Source: Candidatus Kapaibacterium sp. (lineage in GTDB: Bacteria; Bacteroidota; Ignavibacteria; Palsa-1295). Taken from it: DNA of 18,017 nucleotides. The stretch lies in assembly GCA_025450975.1 (NCBI GenBank), contig JANWLI010000074.1, forward strand, positions 1 to 18,017, in the 5' to 3' direction. The translations under genes were made by a program, and so were the position numbers. Positions 1 to 7,696 of the stretch are shown in pieces. The notes below the pieces were generated by a model that ran no database searches, was not told the DNA's origin, and saw nothing but the letters and a program-made list of their open reading frames with translations. Every line of letters begins with the position of its first letter. Position 1 is the stretch's first letter.

Positions 1-350
1 GAGAGATCGTCGGTAAGAGTGCCTTCTTCAACGATGGGCTTCCGTGATGTTGTGCGATAGCTTTCTTTTCGGGCGCCGACGATCTCGATCTGCGTTTCGC
101 CAATCGTGACCATGGCAGTCCGAAATTTCTCGAAGACGACGAGGCGTGCGCCGGCAAAGGACTTTTCTACAACTTGTGCAAAGGCGACGCCGTCGCCAAT
201 AACGGTGATGTCGATATCTTTCTTATGCTCGCGGCCGAGCAGCATATCGCGCACATAGCCGCCTACGGCGTATGCTTCGATACCCTGCTCGTCGGCAAGG
301 TCGCCGATGGCAAAGAGTATTGGCTCGGATATGGAAAGTCGCTCGGTCAT
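1..350 (-). CDS. cca: CCA tRNA nucleotidyltransferase / poly(A) polymerase family, N-terminal part (cut by window edge)
   Basis: About 116 residues can be read from the ATG at 348-350 down to the window edge, where the gene runs off. The protein would add or repair the 3' CCA end of tRNA in the cytoplasm, using CTP and ATP. The class II nucleotidyltransferase head is visible: the GGYVRD motif at residues 30-35, then DID at 45-47, whose two aspartates are the expected metal-binding catalytic carboxylates. The last visible residues, TDDL, are what usually precedes the RRDFTINA motif of this family. An in-frame stop (TAG at 360-362 on the minus strand) fixes the start at or just before this ATG. 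No good Shine-Dalgarno is seen. The Kelch gene upstream ends 89 bp away, so co-transcription is possible. CCA-adding enzyme and poly(A) polymerase cannot be separated from this part alone; CCA addition is the likelier role. Confidence 0.88.
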   Translation of the reverse strand, partial: MTERLSISEPILFAIGDLADEQGIEAYAVGGYVRDMLLGREHKKDIDITVIGDGVAFAQVVEKSFAGARLVVFEKFRTAMVTIGETQIEIVGARKESYRTTSRKPIVEEGTLTDDL

Positions 351-439
351 TCGGCGAGGCTAACGACGGGAGCGAAGAGGACGTTTCCTTGGATTTTTAA
401 AGCAAAGGTCTCAAAGTACAACGCGAAAGGACGCGAGGA

Positions 440-2605
440 TTACCGGTGGAGCATGAATTTTTCCATTGCGGCGCCGTAGGAGTTACGGATGACGAAGCAG
501 TAGACTCCATCGGCAACTGTCGGGAGCTGCAATTCTTGTTTTACGCCGATGTGTACCGGTGCCTCGTAGATCTGTTTGCCGAGAATGTCGTAGACTAGTG
601 CAGTTGTGGCTTCACTACACCCATCGGCACTGAACGCCAGCATTCGTGTACTTGCTTCAAAGCGTAAGTCACTGATGGAAGGGGCGCAGAGCGGTCGATC
701 CTCCGACGGTTTAACAGCTAAGAGCTTACATATCAGAGCCGAATCCTGGCGAACAGCATAGATACAGCTATTGCCCGTCGCATCTTCGAGCTTCACACCT
801 TCGAGGCGAACGGTCGTGCAGGACGTGTCGCCGAGTGATGAGTTAAAGCGCAGGATGCAAAGTGGCTTTGCGATAGAGAGTGCTACTGTTTGCGGCACGA
901 AGATCGTCGCGCCAGTAGCAGTAGTCGTCACATCTGCGAGTGCCGCACCTTCTGCTAACGTACCATCGAAACGAGGTGCGATCGCTTCGAGTAGATTCTT
1001 GTCGTAGCCGAGTGTGATCTCGAACGTAGTGAAAATGTCACCCGTATTATTGACCAGGTAGAGTGGCATCTCAACGATCTTGCCGCCATTCGGTACATCG
1101 GAAATGATCGGGCGGATCGTGCCTTTCGTAGCTGCGACGAAGTTTGCGGTGATCGCAATGCTCGTATCCTCTTTGCTGCAGGTAGAGCGATAATGTAGTC
1201 GTAGGCGACCGTTAACAGAGCCGACCTCACCCGAGGAGATCGAAATGGGAAGCGCAATTTCCTCGCCAAATTTCACGGTAGTTGGTAAACCGGGGACAGC
1301 AATGTTCAGTCCTTCCGCTGTGACCGAGTCAAGAGCAATGCTTGAACAACCATCATTCGTGAAACGGATAACAGTGTCAATACCGGAGCACATACTTCCC
1401 TGAACGGTGATCGAAGGGCTAAATGAGAGTGGGCTATCCTTGGAACTTCTGACATTGAGTACTTCGCAGCTTGAACGGGCAATAACTTGCTCGTTCTCTC
1501 CGCCAAATACATAGATACTTAGTTCTTCACAGCAGGGGTTCTCGATATCACGATGATGGACAACATGTGTGCGATGGAAATACCTGCTCTCGTTGAGCAG
1601 AGGTCCTTCGCGGCTTTCGCCGGTTGTAATATTAAAGATCGTGCATTCACGGAGTGCTTTCTTTGTAAACGGCTGATAGCCGCCGATGACCATGATCGAA
1701 TCACCGCCGAGGTAGACGGTTGCAGCGAGGAGGCGAGGGTGCGGGAGTGTACCGACAACACGCCAGGTTTTCGTTTGTGGGTTGTATACCTCAACAAGGT
1801 TCGTTGCTGAATTTGGGTTATTGCTTCCGGAAGGTGCGACGATCTCTCCGCTAGGGAGCTGAAGTGCCTGTTGCATCCAACTTCCATGAGGCGATTGGGA
1901 GTTCGCAACGACGTTCCATTTGCCTGTTGCGATATCGTATTCTTCAGTTTCATCGAGCCAGGTTCCATTTGCTCCATGCACATGATCGCTGATCATGATT
2001 ACCTTATCCTTATCGGGATGCATAAAGAGGGTATTGCCGAATTGGCCCTGACTGATAGAGTCGGTAAAGGTCATCTCTTTAGTGATCGGATCGTACACGT
2101 CACATGACCTGCGATAAAAGCCTGGAGGTGCAAAATCTCCTGCAACGATCAGGACTTTGCCATCGGGTAAAACGATTGCATCGCTGCCTTGCCTGGATTC
2201 CTTCACTGGCGTAGTTAACTCCCACGTTTGTGTTTTCGGATCAAAGATCTCGCAGCTCTCTGTCATGTCCGTGCCGTTGCTGATAAGACCGCTCGGCGCA
2301 TAGAGCTTTCCGTCTTGCAGTTTAACGAGAGGGTAATTTTGCTTTGGGACATTCATGAGGCCAACCCAGGACCATGTATTTGTTTTGATATCAAAAATTT
2401 CAGTAGACCCTCTGACAACTCCTTGTCCTCTCCCACCAGCGACAAGAACCGTAGTCTCATCCAAGGCGATTAATCCAAAGCTTGCCCGTGAGTCATTCAT
2501 CGGAGGAAGCAACGTCCAGGTTTGCGCCGAAGCGATCGTTGCAAGCGCTAAGAGGATGCCGCTAAGGACCAGTAATTGTCCGATCTGTGCTTTGGGAGTA
2601 TACAT
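440..2605 (-). CDS. Secreted Kelch-repeat beta-propeller protein with T9SS-type C-terminal sorting domain
   Basis: The 721-residue product starts with a signal peptide (hydrophobic residues about 9-25, likely cleavage after IASA at 27). Residues about 30-385 are Kelch-type blades: repeated 'VLVAGG/VLIVAGD/IMVIGG/YVFGG' strands, each followed by 'E-I-F-D-x-x-T-x-T-W'-like strands. Residues about 395-490 look like an Ig-like or choice-of-anchor domain with paired cysteines. Residues about 495-630 resemble a cohesin-like beta-sandwich, which is tentative. The last 70 residues contain YDILGK (672-677) and ADGVYCFVIR (698-707), the pattern of a T9SS type A sorting domain, though without the usual YPNP entry. 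Export across the inner membrane by Sec and then across the outer membrane by T9SS is inferred. The blades suggest binding to protein or glycan; no enzyme motif is seen. A strong Shine-Dalgarno supports the ATG at 2603-2605. Confidence 0.85.
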   Translation of the reverse strand: MYTPKAQIGQLLVLSGILLALATIASAQTWTLLPPMNDSRASFGLIALDETTVLVAGGRGQGVVRGSTEIFDIKTNTWSWVGLMNVPKQNYPLVKLQDGKLYAPSGLISNGTDMTESCEIFDPKTQTWELTTPVKESRQGSDAIVLPDGKVLIVAGDFAPPGFYRRSCDVYDPITKEMTFTDSISQGQFGNTLFMHPDKDKVIMISDHVHGANGTWLDETEEYDIATGKWNVVANSQSPHGSWMQQALQLPSGEIVAPSGSNNPNSATNLVEVYNPQTKTWRVVGTLPHPRLLAATVYLGGDSIMVIGGYQPFTKKALRECTIFNITTGESREGPLLNESRYFHRTHVVHHRDIENPCCEELSIYVFGGENEQVIARSSCEVLNVRSSKDSPLSFSPSITVQGSMCSGIDTVIRFTNDGCSSIALDSVTAEGLNIAVPGLPTTVKFGEEIALPISISSGEVGSVNGRLRLHYRSTCSKEDTSIAITANFVAATKGTIRPIISDVPNGGKIVEMPLYLVNNTGDIFTTFEITLGYDKNLLEAIAPRFDGTLAEGAALADVTTTATGATIFVPQTVALSIAKPLCILRFNSSLGDTSCTTVRLEGVKLEDATGNSCIYAVRQDSALICKLLAVKPSEDRPLCAPSISDLRFEASTRMLAFSADGCSEATTALVYDILGKQIYEAPVHIGVKQELQLPTVADGVYCFVIRNSYGAAMEKFMLHR

Positions 2606-2610
2606 GTGTT

Positions 2611-2619
2611 CTTCCTTCT
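2611..2619 (-). promoter_or_regulatory. Shine-Dalgarno of the Kelch gene
   Basis: On the minus strand this reads AGAAGGAAG and ends 5 bases before the ATG at 2605. It is one of only two clear Shine-Dalgarno sequences in the window and settles the start of the Kelch gene. Confidence 0.6.
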
Positions 2620-2657
2620 AAATAACCCCGATTCATCGAATATGTTATCTAGGGACG

Positions 2658-2665
2658 TAAATTTG
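2658..2665 (+). promoter_or_regulatory. Candidate Bacteroidota-type -7 element for the methyltransferase gene
   Basis: TAAATTTG matches the TAnnTTTG -7 consensus of Bacteroidota primary-sigma promoters. It lies 32 bases before the ATG at 2698, which would leave a short leader. The -33 box is weak: only TTC at 2632-2634 stands at a plausible distance (23 bases), not TTG. On the opposite strand TATTTTTG (2698 down to 2691) could serve the divergent Kelch gene, again without a proper -33 box. Confidence 0.4.
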
Positions 2666-2697
2666 CATATTCTTAGATGCAGTTCTAAAGCAAAAAT

Positions 2698-3405
2698 ATG
2701 AAATTACGTGGGTTGTTGAAGGGTATATTCTTTTTCCTGCGATTACACGTCATTTTTGAGCCAATTTCAAAGGTGACGCGGTTTTTTGCAGGCTTGTCGG
2801 CGGTCTCAAAATGGATTAGCAAGCATTCACCAAGCGTAAAATTTAATGATTTTTATACGCTGAAGCGAGACTACAATAAACGGTATTCGTTGTATGAGCA
2901 TGTTGTAAAATCAGAAAATTTATCTGAATTCGATTATCTTGAGTTTGGTGTTGCATCTGGATTATCGCTTAAATGGTGGGTTGGGAATAATTCGAATCCG
3001 AACTCAAAGTTTTACGGTTTTGATACATTCACTGGGCTTCCGGAAGATTGGGGCCCATATAAAAAAGGGGATATGGATTTTGGTCCGCCACCGGTAATTC
3101 CGGATGGGCGTATCGAATACCTGACAGGTCTGTTCCAGCAAACGTTACCAGTGTTCGTTCGTGAACGTCAGCTCAACCGCAAGCTTATCCTGATGATGGA
3201 TGCTGACCTTTATAGCTCGACATTATTTGTTCTTACCACATTAGCACCATATCTTAAAGCGGGTGACGTTATATTCTTTGACGAATTCAATGTTCCTGCG
3301 CATGAGTTTCTAGCATTCAATGATTTTGTACGGTCGTACTATGTCAAGTACGAAGTCATAGGTGCAGTAAGTAATTTTTACCAGATCGCAGTCAAGGTCC
3401 TGTAA
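2698..3405 (+). CDS. TylF/MycF-like SAM-dependent methyltransferase (class I)
   Basis: The 235-residue product has a Rossmann-type SAM-binding motif, YLEFGVASGLS (80-90). It continues with FYGFDTFTGLPEDW (105-118), the end of strand two plus a loop typical of TylF-like enzymes. MMDADLYSST (166-175) and DVIFFDEF (190-197) then supply the acidic residues that bind Mg2+ in the TylF/MycF family. That family methylates sugar hydroxyls in antibiotic synthesis, and many bacterial relatives sit in polysaccharide or glycolipid clusters; the substrate here is unknown. Residues 1-40 are basic and hydrophobic and could touch the membrane. The gene is visibly AT-rich (sample lines about 30-43% GC against about 55% in the aconitase gene), which suggests horizontal acquisition. 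No Shine-Dalgarno is seen before the ATG. It stands alone, divergent from the Kelch gene, and ends at a terminator. Confidence 0.8.
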   Translation: MKLRGLLKGIFFFLRLHVIFEPISKVTRFFAGLSAVSKWISKHSPSVKFNDFYTLKRDYNKRYSLYEHVVKSENLSEFDYLEFGVASGLSLKWWVGNNSNPNSKFYGFDTFTGLPEDWGPYKKGDMDFGPPPVIPDGRIEYLTGLFQQTLPVFVRERQLNRKLILMMDADLYSSTLFVLTTLAPYLKAGDVIFFDEFNVPAHEFLAFNDFVRSYYVKYEVIGAVSNFYQIAVKVL

Positions 3406-3428
3406 ATAGTTGAGTTCATATAAAATAA

Positions 3429-3454
3429 AAAAGGCACGCTTTCGCGTGCCTTTT
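3429..3454. terminator. Bidirectional rho-independent terminator
   Basis: A perfect stem has the arms AAAAGGCACGC (3429-3439) and GCGTGCCTTTT (3444-3454) around a TTTC loop. The A-run on one side and T-run on the other let it work in both directions. It lies between the convergent methyltransferase (ends 3405) and aconitase (ends 3480) genes and should stop both. Confidence 0.9.
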
Positions 3455-3479
3455 CAGGTTTAACTGGAAATCTAACGGC

Positions 3480-5438
3480 TTAGGCCGATACTTTCTCTGT
3501 TTCCTGACGTGCGAAGGCGAGGGTGCCGCCTGCTAGGATGATCTGGCGTTGGCGCTCAGTGAGCGGGCTCGAGATCTCGTAGGTCAGGTTCTTCGTCTTA
3601 TTCGTGATCATGATCTTTTCCGGATGGTTGGCGATCTGCTTACGTGCATCTTCGATAACGAGCTCGTCTTCAAGACCGACCGTTGCGTAATCGGCAGCAT
3701 TGACGAATGTCGCAGGCAGAATGCCGAAGTTGATCAGGTTTGCAAGATGGATACGAGCAAAGCTCTTAACGATCACAGCCGTAACGCCGAGATAGCGCGG
3801 AGCAAGCGCTGCATGCTCGCGTGACGATCCCTGGCCGTAGTTCTCACCGCCGATGATCATACCACCGCCCCAGCTAACTGCACGCTTCGGGAATTCCGGA
3901 TCGATGCGGGTAAGCGTGAACTCACTGATCGCAGGAATATTCGAACGTAGCGGCAATACTTTTGCACCTGCCGGCATGATGTGATCGGTCGTGATATTAT
4001 CAGCCATCTTCAGCAGGACCTTGCCACCAAGATTTTCCGGCATTGCAGTGAAGCTCGGAAGCGCCTTGATGTTCGGTCCGCGAACGATCTCCACTTTCGA
4101 ACGGTCCTCAGGCGGTGCGATAAGCATAACATCGTTGACGATCATTTTCTCCGGATCGCCGATGTGCTTGTACGGGATGCCAAGGTCACGTGGATCGGTG
4201 ATGACGCCCATGAGCGCCGATGCTGCGCAGGTCTCCGGGCTTGCAAGGTAGACTTTAGCATCTGCAGTACCGGAGCGGCCTTCGAAGTTGCGGTTGAAGG
4301 AGCGGACGGAGACGGAGCCTGACGGCGGCGCCTGGCCCATACCGATACACGGTCCGCATGCCGATTCAAGGACACGAGCGCCTGAGCGGATGATGCTTGC
4401 GAGCGTCATGTCACCGTCGCGGGCGATCATTTCAAATACCTGTTTTGATCCGGGTGTCAGTGTGAAGCTAACGTTCGGATGAACAACTTTGTCTTTCAGG
4501 ATATATGCGGAGACGCCAAGATCGTGGTAGCTTGAGTTTGTGCAGCTGCCGACGCACGCCTGTGCGATCGGCGTGCCTGCAACGTCGCGGACTTTCACGA
4601 CATTATCCGGCATGTGCGGCTGTGCGATGAGCGGCTCGAGTTCTGTGAGGTTGATCTCTACATGCTCGTCGTAATCGCAACCGTCATCGGCCTTGATGTC
4701 GCGCCAGGAGGTTTCGCGCTCCTGCGACTTCATGTAGGCAAGCGTCTTGTCGTCTGAAGGGAAGAGCGACGTCGTCGCGCCGAGCTCAGCTCCCATGTTG
4801 CAGATCGTAAAGCGATCGCTGATCGGAAGATTATGAGCACCTTCACCATAATACTCAATGATACGTCCGGTACCGCCTTTGACGGTGAGACGGCGAAGCA
4901 TTTCAAGAATGACATCTTTGCCGGTTACCCAATCTTGTAATTTGCCGGTGAGCTTAACGCCGACAACTTTCGGCATTGGTGTCCAGAACGGCTGTCCGGC
5001 AAGTGCCATTGCGATGTCGAGTCCGCCAGCGCCCATGGCGATCATTCCTAAGCCGCCGCAGGTCGGTGTATGCGAATCGGAGCCGAGCAGGGTATCGCCC
5101 GGAACGGCGAAACGCTCGCGATGTACCTGATGGCAGATGCCATTGCCGGGACGTGAAAAGTAGAGGCCGTACTTCGCAGCGACTGACTGGAGATAGCGAT
5201 GATCGTCAGCATTCTCAAAGCCCGTCTGAAGCATATTGTGATCGACGTAGCTAACCGATACTTTCGTCTTGATCGAATCGAGGCCCATGGACTCGAACTG
5301 GAGGTAGGCCATCGTTCCTGTTGCGTCCTGCGTGAGTGTTTGATCGATACGAAGACCGATCTCGACTCCTGGTTCAGGAAGCGTGGGTGCTGAGACAAGA
5401 TGTTCCGAAAGTATTTTGTGGGTTAGGCTTAGCTTCAT
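3480..5438 (-). CDS. acn: Aconitate hydratase (aconitase)
   Basis: The 652-residue enzyme interconverts citrate and isocitrate through cis-aconitate in the TCA cycle, in the cytoplasm. The three [4Fe-4S] ligands are visible: Cys299 in VGSCTNSS, and Cys361 and Cys364 in SACGPCIG. Other family signatures are VDHN (65-68), LLGSDSHTPTCGGLG (117-131), and the swivel domain with DNITTDHIMPAG (480-491) and GENYGQGSSREHAALAPRYLG (531-551). The length of about 650 residues, shorter than the roughly 750-900 of AcnA or mitochondrial enzymes, fits the 'Aquifex-type' putative aconitase subfamily; homoaconitase or a related hydro-lyase is a less likely alternative. The ATG at 5436-5438 has no strong Shine-Dalgarno. 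Only about 36 bp separate it from the terminator of the upstream gene, so its promoter must be very close; I could not identify one with confidence, although TACAAT on the minus strand near 5460 is a candidate -10. Confidence 0.95.
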   Translation of the reverse strand: MKLSLTHKILSEHLVSAPTLPEPGVEIGLRIDQTLTQDATGTMAYLQFESMGLDSIKTKVSVSYVDHNMLQTGFENADDHRYLQSVAAKYGLYFSRPGNGICHQVHRERFAVPGDTLLGSDSHTPTCGGLGMIAMGAGGLDIAMALAGQPFWTPMPKVVGVKLTGKLQDWVTGKDVILEMLRRLTVKGGTGRIIEYYGEGAHNLPISDRFTICNMGAELGATTSLFPSDDKTLAYMKSQERETSWRDIKADDGCDYDEHVEINLTELEPLIAQPHMPDNVVKVRDVAGTPIAQACVGSCTNSSYHDLGVSAYILKDKVVHPNVSFTLTPGSKQVFEMIARDGDMTLASIIRSGARVLESACGPCIGMGQAPPSGSVSVRSFNRNFEGRSGTADAKVYLASPETCAASALMGVITDPRDLGIPYKHIGDPEKMIVNDVMLIAPPEDRSKVEIVRGPNIKALPSFTAMPENLGGKVLLKMADNITTDHIMPAGAKVLPLRSNIPAISEFTLTRIDPEFPKRAVSWGGGMIIGGENYGQGSSREHAALAPRYLGVTAVIVKSFARIHLANLINFGILPATFVNAADYATVGLEDELVIEDARKQIANHPEKIMITNKTKNLTYEISSPLTERQRQIILAGGTLAFARQETEKVSA

Positions 5439-5474
5439 GTTTTCTTGGTTGGTGGTTATTGTAGCACAGTATTA

Positions 5475-5509
5475 ACAAAAACCCGCTGCGAATAATTTGC
5501 AGCGGGTTT
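5475..5509 (-). terminator. Rho-independent terminator of the Asp-box propeller gene
   Basis: A stem of at least nine pairs, ACCCGCTGC (5481-5489) with GCAGCGGGT (5499-5507), has a nine-base loop. Read on the minus strand it is followed by TTTTGTTAAT. It lies 24-54 bases past the stop of the gene ending at 5533 and isolates it from aconitase. Confidence 0.85.
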
Positions 5510-5532
5510 GTGTCTAGGGAGGACTTCGTTCG

Positions 5533-7575
5533 TCACTTTTTCGTGAATCGGAGTTGATGTCTAAATCCGTTAGTGCCAGTGATTTCCAGTACATAAGTGC
5601 CTGGCAGCAAAGAAGATACGTTTACACTTTCGGCTGCTGTATTTATAGAGGTCTGCAGCATGACCCTGCCTAGAAGATCGTAGATTGTTACTATTTGTGT
5701 GCCTTCGACGCTGCTAATTCTGAGCTGATCTGCAGCAGGATTGGGATAAACTGAGATCGCCGCTTGCGCTTCGGAAGGATCCACCGATTGCGTCGGAGTA
5801 ATGCGCCAGACGGAATGGTGCATCGAGCCGGACATGTACGTATTGCCGACACGGATGAAGGCATTGAGAACGACACCTTCCGGAGCGACCGGATTCATGT
5901 CGACCCATGACGAACCGTTGAAGACCCAATTCTTGTAGATAGCTGATTCAGTCAGTGGATCGTAGGTGTAGGTCGTGACAAAGAGCGAGTCGCCAAGCGC
6001 GCTCGTGTAGCCGCTGAGCAGCGTCGATGACGTATCGATCTTCGGCAACTTCATCCACATGCCGTTCTCGAGTCTGTAGTAGTCGTTGTAATATGAGAAG
6101 TAGAGGTCGTTACCGCCGGTGGTAACGACGCCCGACTTGAAGTTTTGGAATTCGATGCCTTCGTTAAATGGTACCCAGAACTCACCGTCGTTCTGCGATC
6201 GGAAGAGTCCTTCGAGTGTCGCACAATAGAGTGTGCCTTCATGGACGACGATCTGGTGAACAGGAACGTGCGTTTCGATCGTCGCCGGCAGGCCGTTGTT
6301 GATCGTTCTCCACGTTGCTCCGTGGTCGGTGGAGCGAAGCATGCCGCCGCTTACCCAGTTTGTCTGCCCGTGTTCGCCGAAAGTTTTCCCGTATGAGAGG
6401 TAAAGCGTCGATCCGTCGGTCGTGATCGATGTGATATCCTGCCAGGTCTCGTCGCGTGGCGTTGCAAACGGGAGCCACGTGAGGCCGTCGTCAGTCGAAC
6501 GTTGCATGCCTTCATTGGTGAATCCGTACAAGTATGTCTGGTCGCTTACGATCGTGTATGGCGTGAGCGAACTGACCTTTGTCCAAGTGTTTCCGAGATC
6601 CGTCGTGCGATGCAGGCCGTTGCCGTATGAGTACACGGTCGAATTGATCGCTGTCATTCCGTAGACGGAAGTATTGAGGAAGTTCTGTGTGAGTATATCA
6701 AGCTTGTCTTCTTTTGCGAATATGCGGAAAAGTCCTTCGTACGTTTTGACGGTAGCTTCGTCGCTCGATGCTGCGATCAGGCTTGCATAGCCGCTGAAGG
6801 GCATCCCCCAATTCATACCATCCCATACGAAAATCCCGATCGCTGTTTCTACCCAGAAGACATCTCCTGCTTTTATGAAGTGCTGGTATTGTGATGTTGT
6901 CGTATCTGGAGCATCGAGCGCCTTTGCCCATGTATCTCCATCATCGGTGCTCTTGAAGATCTCGCCGTTGCTTAGCAATGCAAAGAGATCGGATCCATCG
7001 GCGATGATCTCAATGATAAAGGTATTGAAGTTCTCCGGCTGGACAGGAGGTGTGGTGACATTTGACCACTCAACACCACCATCGGAAGAGCGTAGAAGTT
7101 GCGGTCCCCAGCCGGATACTGTAAGAAGGAAGTTTTTATGCGGCGTGATGGACTGCGTAAAGAATGTCATTGTATCGATAAACTGCCAGGTAGCACCTTT
7201 ATCGATGGAAGTGAAGAGCGAGTCGTTGGTTACATTATAGAGTTTAGCAGCATTCCCGGTGATAGTGCCGAGAATGTTGAGCTGCGTCCACGTCTTTCCT
7301 TCGTCCGAAGAACGGTAGCTGCGTTGGTTTCTTGTCAGGAAGTAGATGTCGTCGATGGCTCCGAGTTTGCCGGCGGAGGGGACAGAAGTGAGCTTGATCC
7401 AGGAAGCGCCATTATGACGATAGATATCACCACTAGCGCTGACGAATGCCAGTCCGCCAGAGGTGCTCGCTGCAGATACGATGTTAATGCCATCCGGCCC
7501 AGCTGTCTGGACCCATTGTGCTGTGGAGACTGAAGAGAGGAGTACGACTAAAAAAAACGTAGCAAGTATTCTCAT
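5533..7575 (-). CDS. Secreted Asp-box (BNR/Ycf48-like) beta-propeller protein with T9SS type A sorting domain
   Basis: The 680-residue product has a signal peptide (residues 1-19, cleavage probably after STA). At least eight Asp-box repeats of the form S/T-x-D-x-G-x-x-W follow, including RSSDEGKTW, TSIDKGATW, RSSDGGVEW, KSTDDGDTW, RTTDLGNTW, RSTDDGLTW and RSTDHGATW. This is the pattern of sialidase-fold or sortilin-like propellers, probably one or two propellers. No sialidase catalytic arginine triad could be assigned, so an enzyme role is not claimed. From about residue 605 the tail is a textbook T9SS type A domain: VYPNPAADQLRI, then TIYDLLGR, then LLPGTYVLEI, ending in basic residues. The protein is therefore expected to be exported through the outer membrane and anchored or released. 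There is no Shine-Dalgarno before the ATG at 7573-7575. A terminator follows. The spacer 7576-7696 holds no gene I can support. Confidence 0.88.
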   Translation of the reverse strand: MRILATFFLVVLLSSVSTAQWVQTAGPDGINIVSAASTSGGLAFVSASGDIYRHNGASWIKLTSVPSAGKLGAIDDIYFLTRNQRSYRSSDEGKTWTQLNILGTITGNAAKLYNVTNDSLFTSIDKGATWQFIDTMTFFTQSITPHKNFLLTVSGWGPQLLRSSDGGVEWSNVTTPPVQPENFNTFIIEIIADGSDLFALLSNGEIFKSTDDGDTWAKALDAPDTTTSQYQHFIKAGDVFWVETAIGIFVWDGMNWGMPFSGYASLIAASSDEATVKTYEGLFRIFAKEDKLDILTQNFLNTSVYGMTAINSTVYSYGNGLHRTTDLGNTWTKVSSLTPYTIVSDQTYLYGFTNEGMQRSTDDGLTWLPFATPRDETWQDITSITTDGSTLYLSYGKTFGEHGQTNWVSGGMLRSTDHGATWRTINNGLPATIETHVPVHQIVVHEGTLYCATLEGLFRSQNDGEFWVPFNEGIEFQNFKSGVVTTGGNDLYFSYYNDYYRLENGMWMKLPKIDTSSTLLSGYTSALGDSLFVTTYTYDPLTESAIYKNWVFNGSSWVDMNPVAPEGVVLNAFIRVGNTYMSGSMHHSVWRITPTQSVDPSEAQAAISVYPNPAADQLRISSVEGTQIVTIYDLLGRVMLQTSINTAAESVNVSSLLPGTYVLEITGTNGFRHQLRFTKK

Positions 7576-7696
7576 TATGTCAATAATATTTCATCAAACC
7601 TCAGTAGATTGACACGGGAGAAGGGTGGTTTGCTTCACCGCCTAGCGAAAGATTTTGTTTTTGGCGATTTTCGAGAAATCGGTAACGGACCAGAAG

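Noticed and set aside
174..479. Plus-strand 101-residue frame at the left edge
   Set aside because: It is antisense to the tRNA nucleotidyltransferase head with its GGYVRD and DID motifs and runs into the Kelch gene, a shadow.
979..4816. GCGATCGC octamers (near 979 and 4804), as in cyanobacterial HIP1 repeats
   Set aside because: Only two were noticed, both inside genes rich in GATC/ATCG from codon use; too few to call a repeat family.
7099..7533. 144-residue open frame opposite the Asp-box propeller gene
   Set aside because: It lies wholly antisense to a gene with clear domains, has low-complexity Ser/Arg/Val content, and has no motif or start signal.
7665..7681. Perfect inverted repeat CGATTT-TCGAG-AAATCG before the Asp-box gene, considered as a terminator of the DUF3667 unit
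   Set aside because: On the minus strand it is followed by an A-rich rather than T-rich tract, so it lacks terminator form; it could be an operator, but nothing else supports that.
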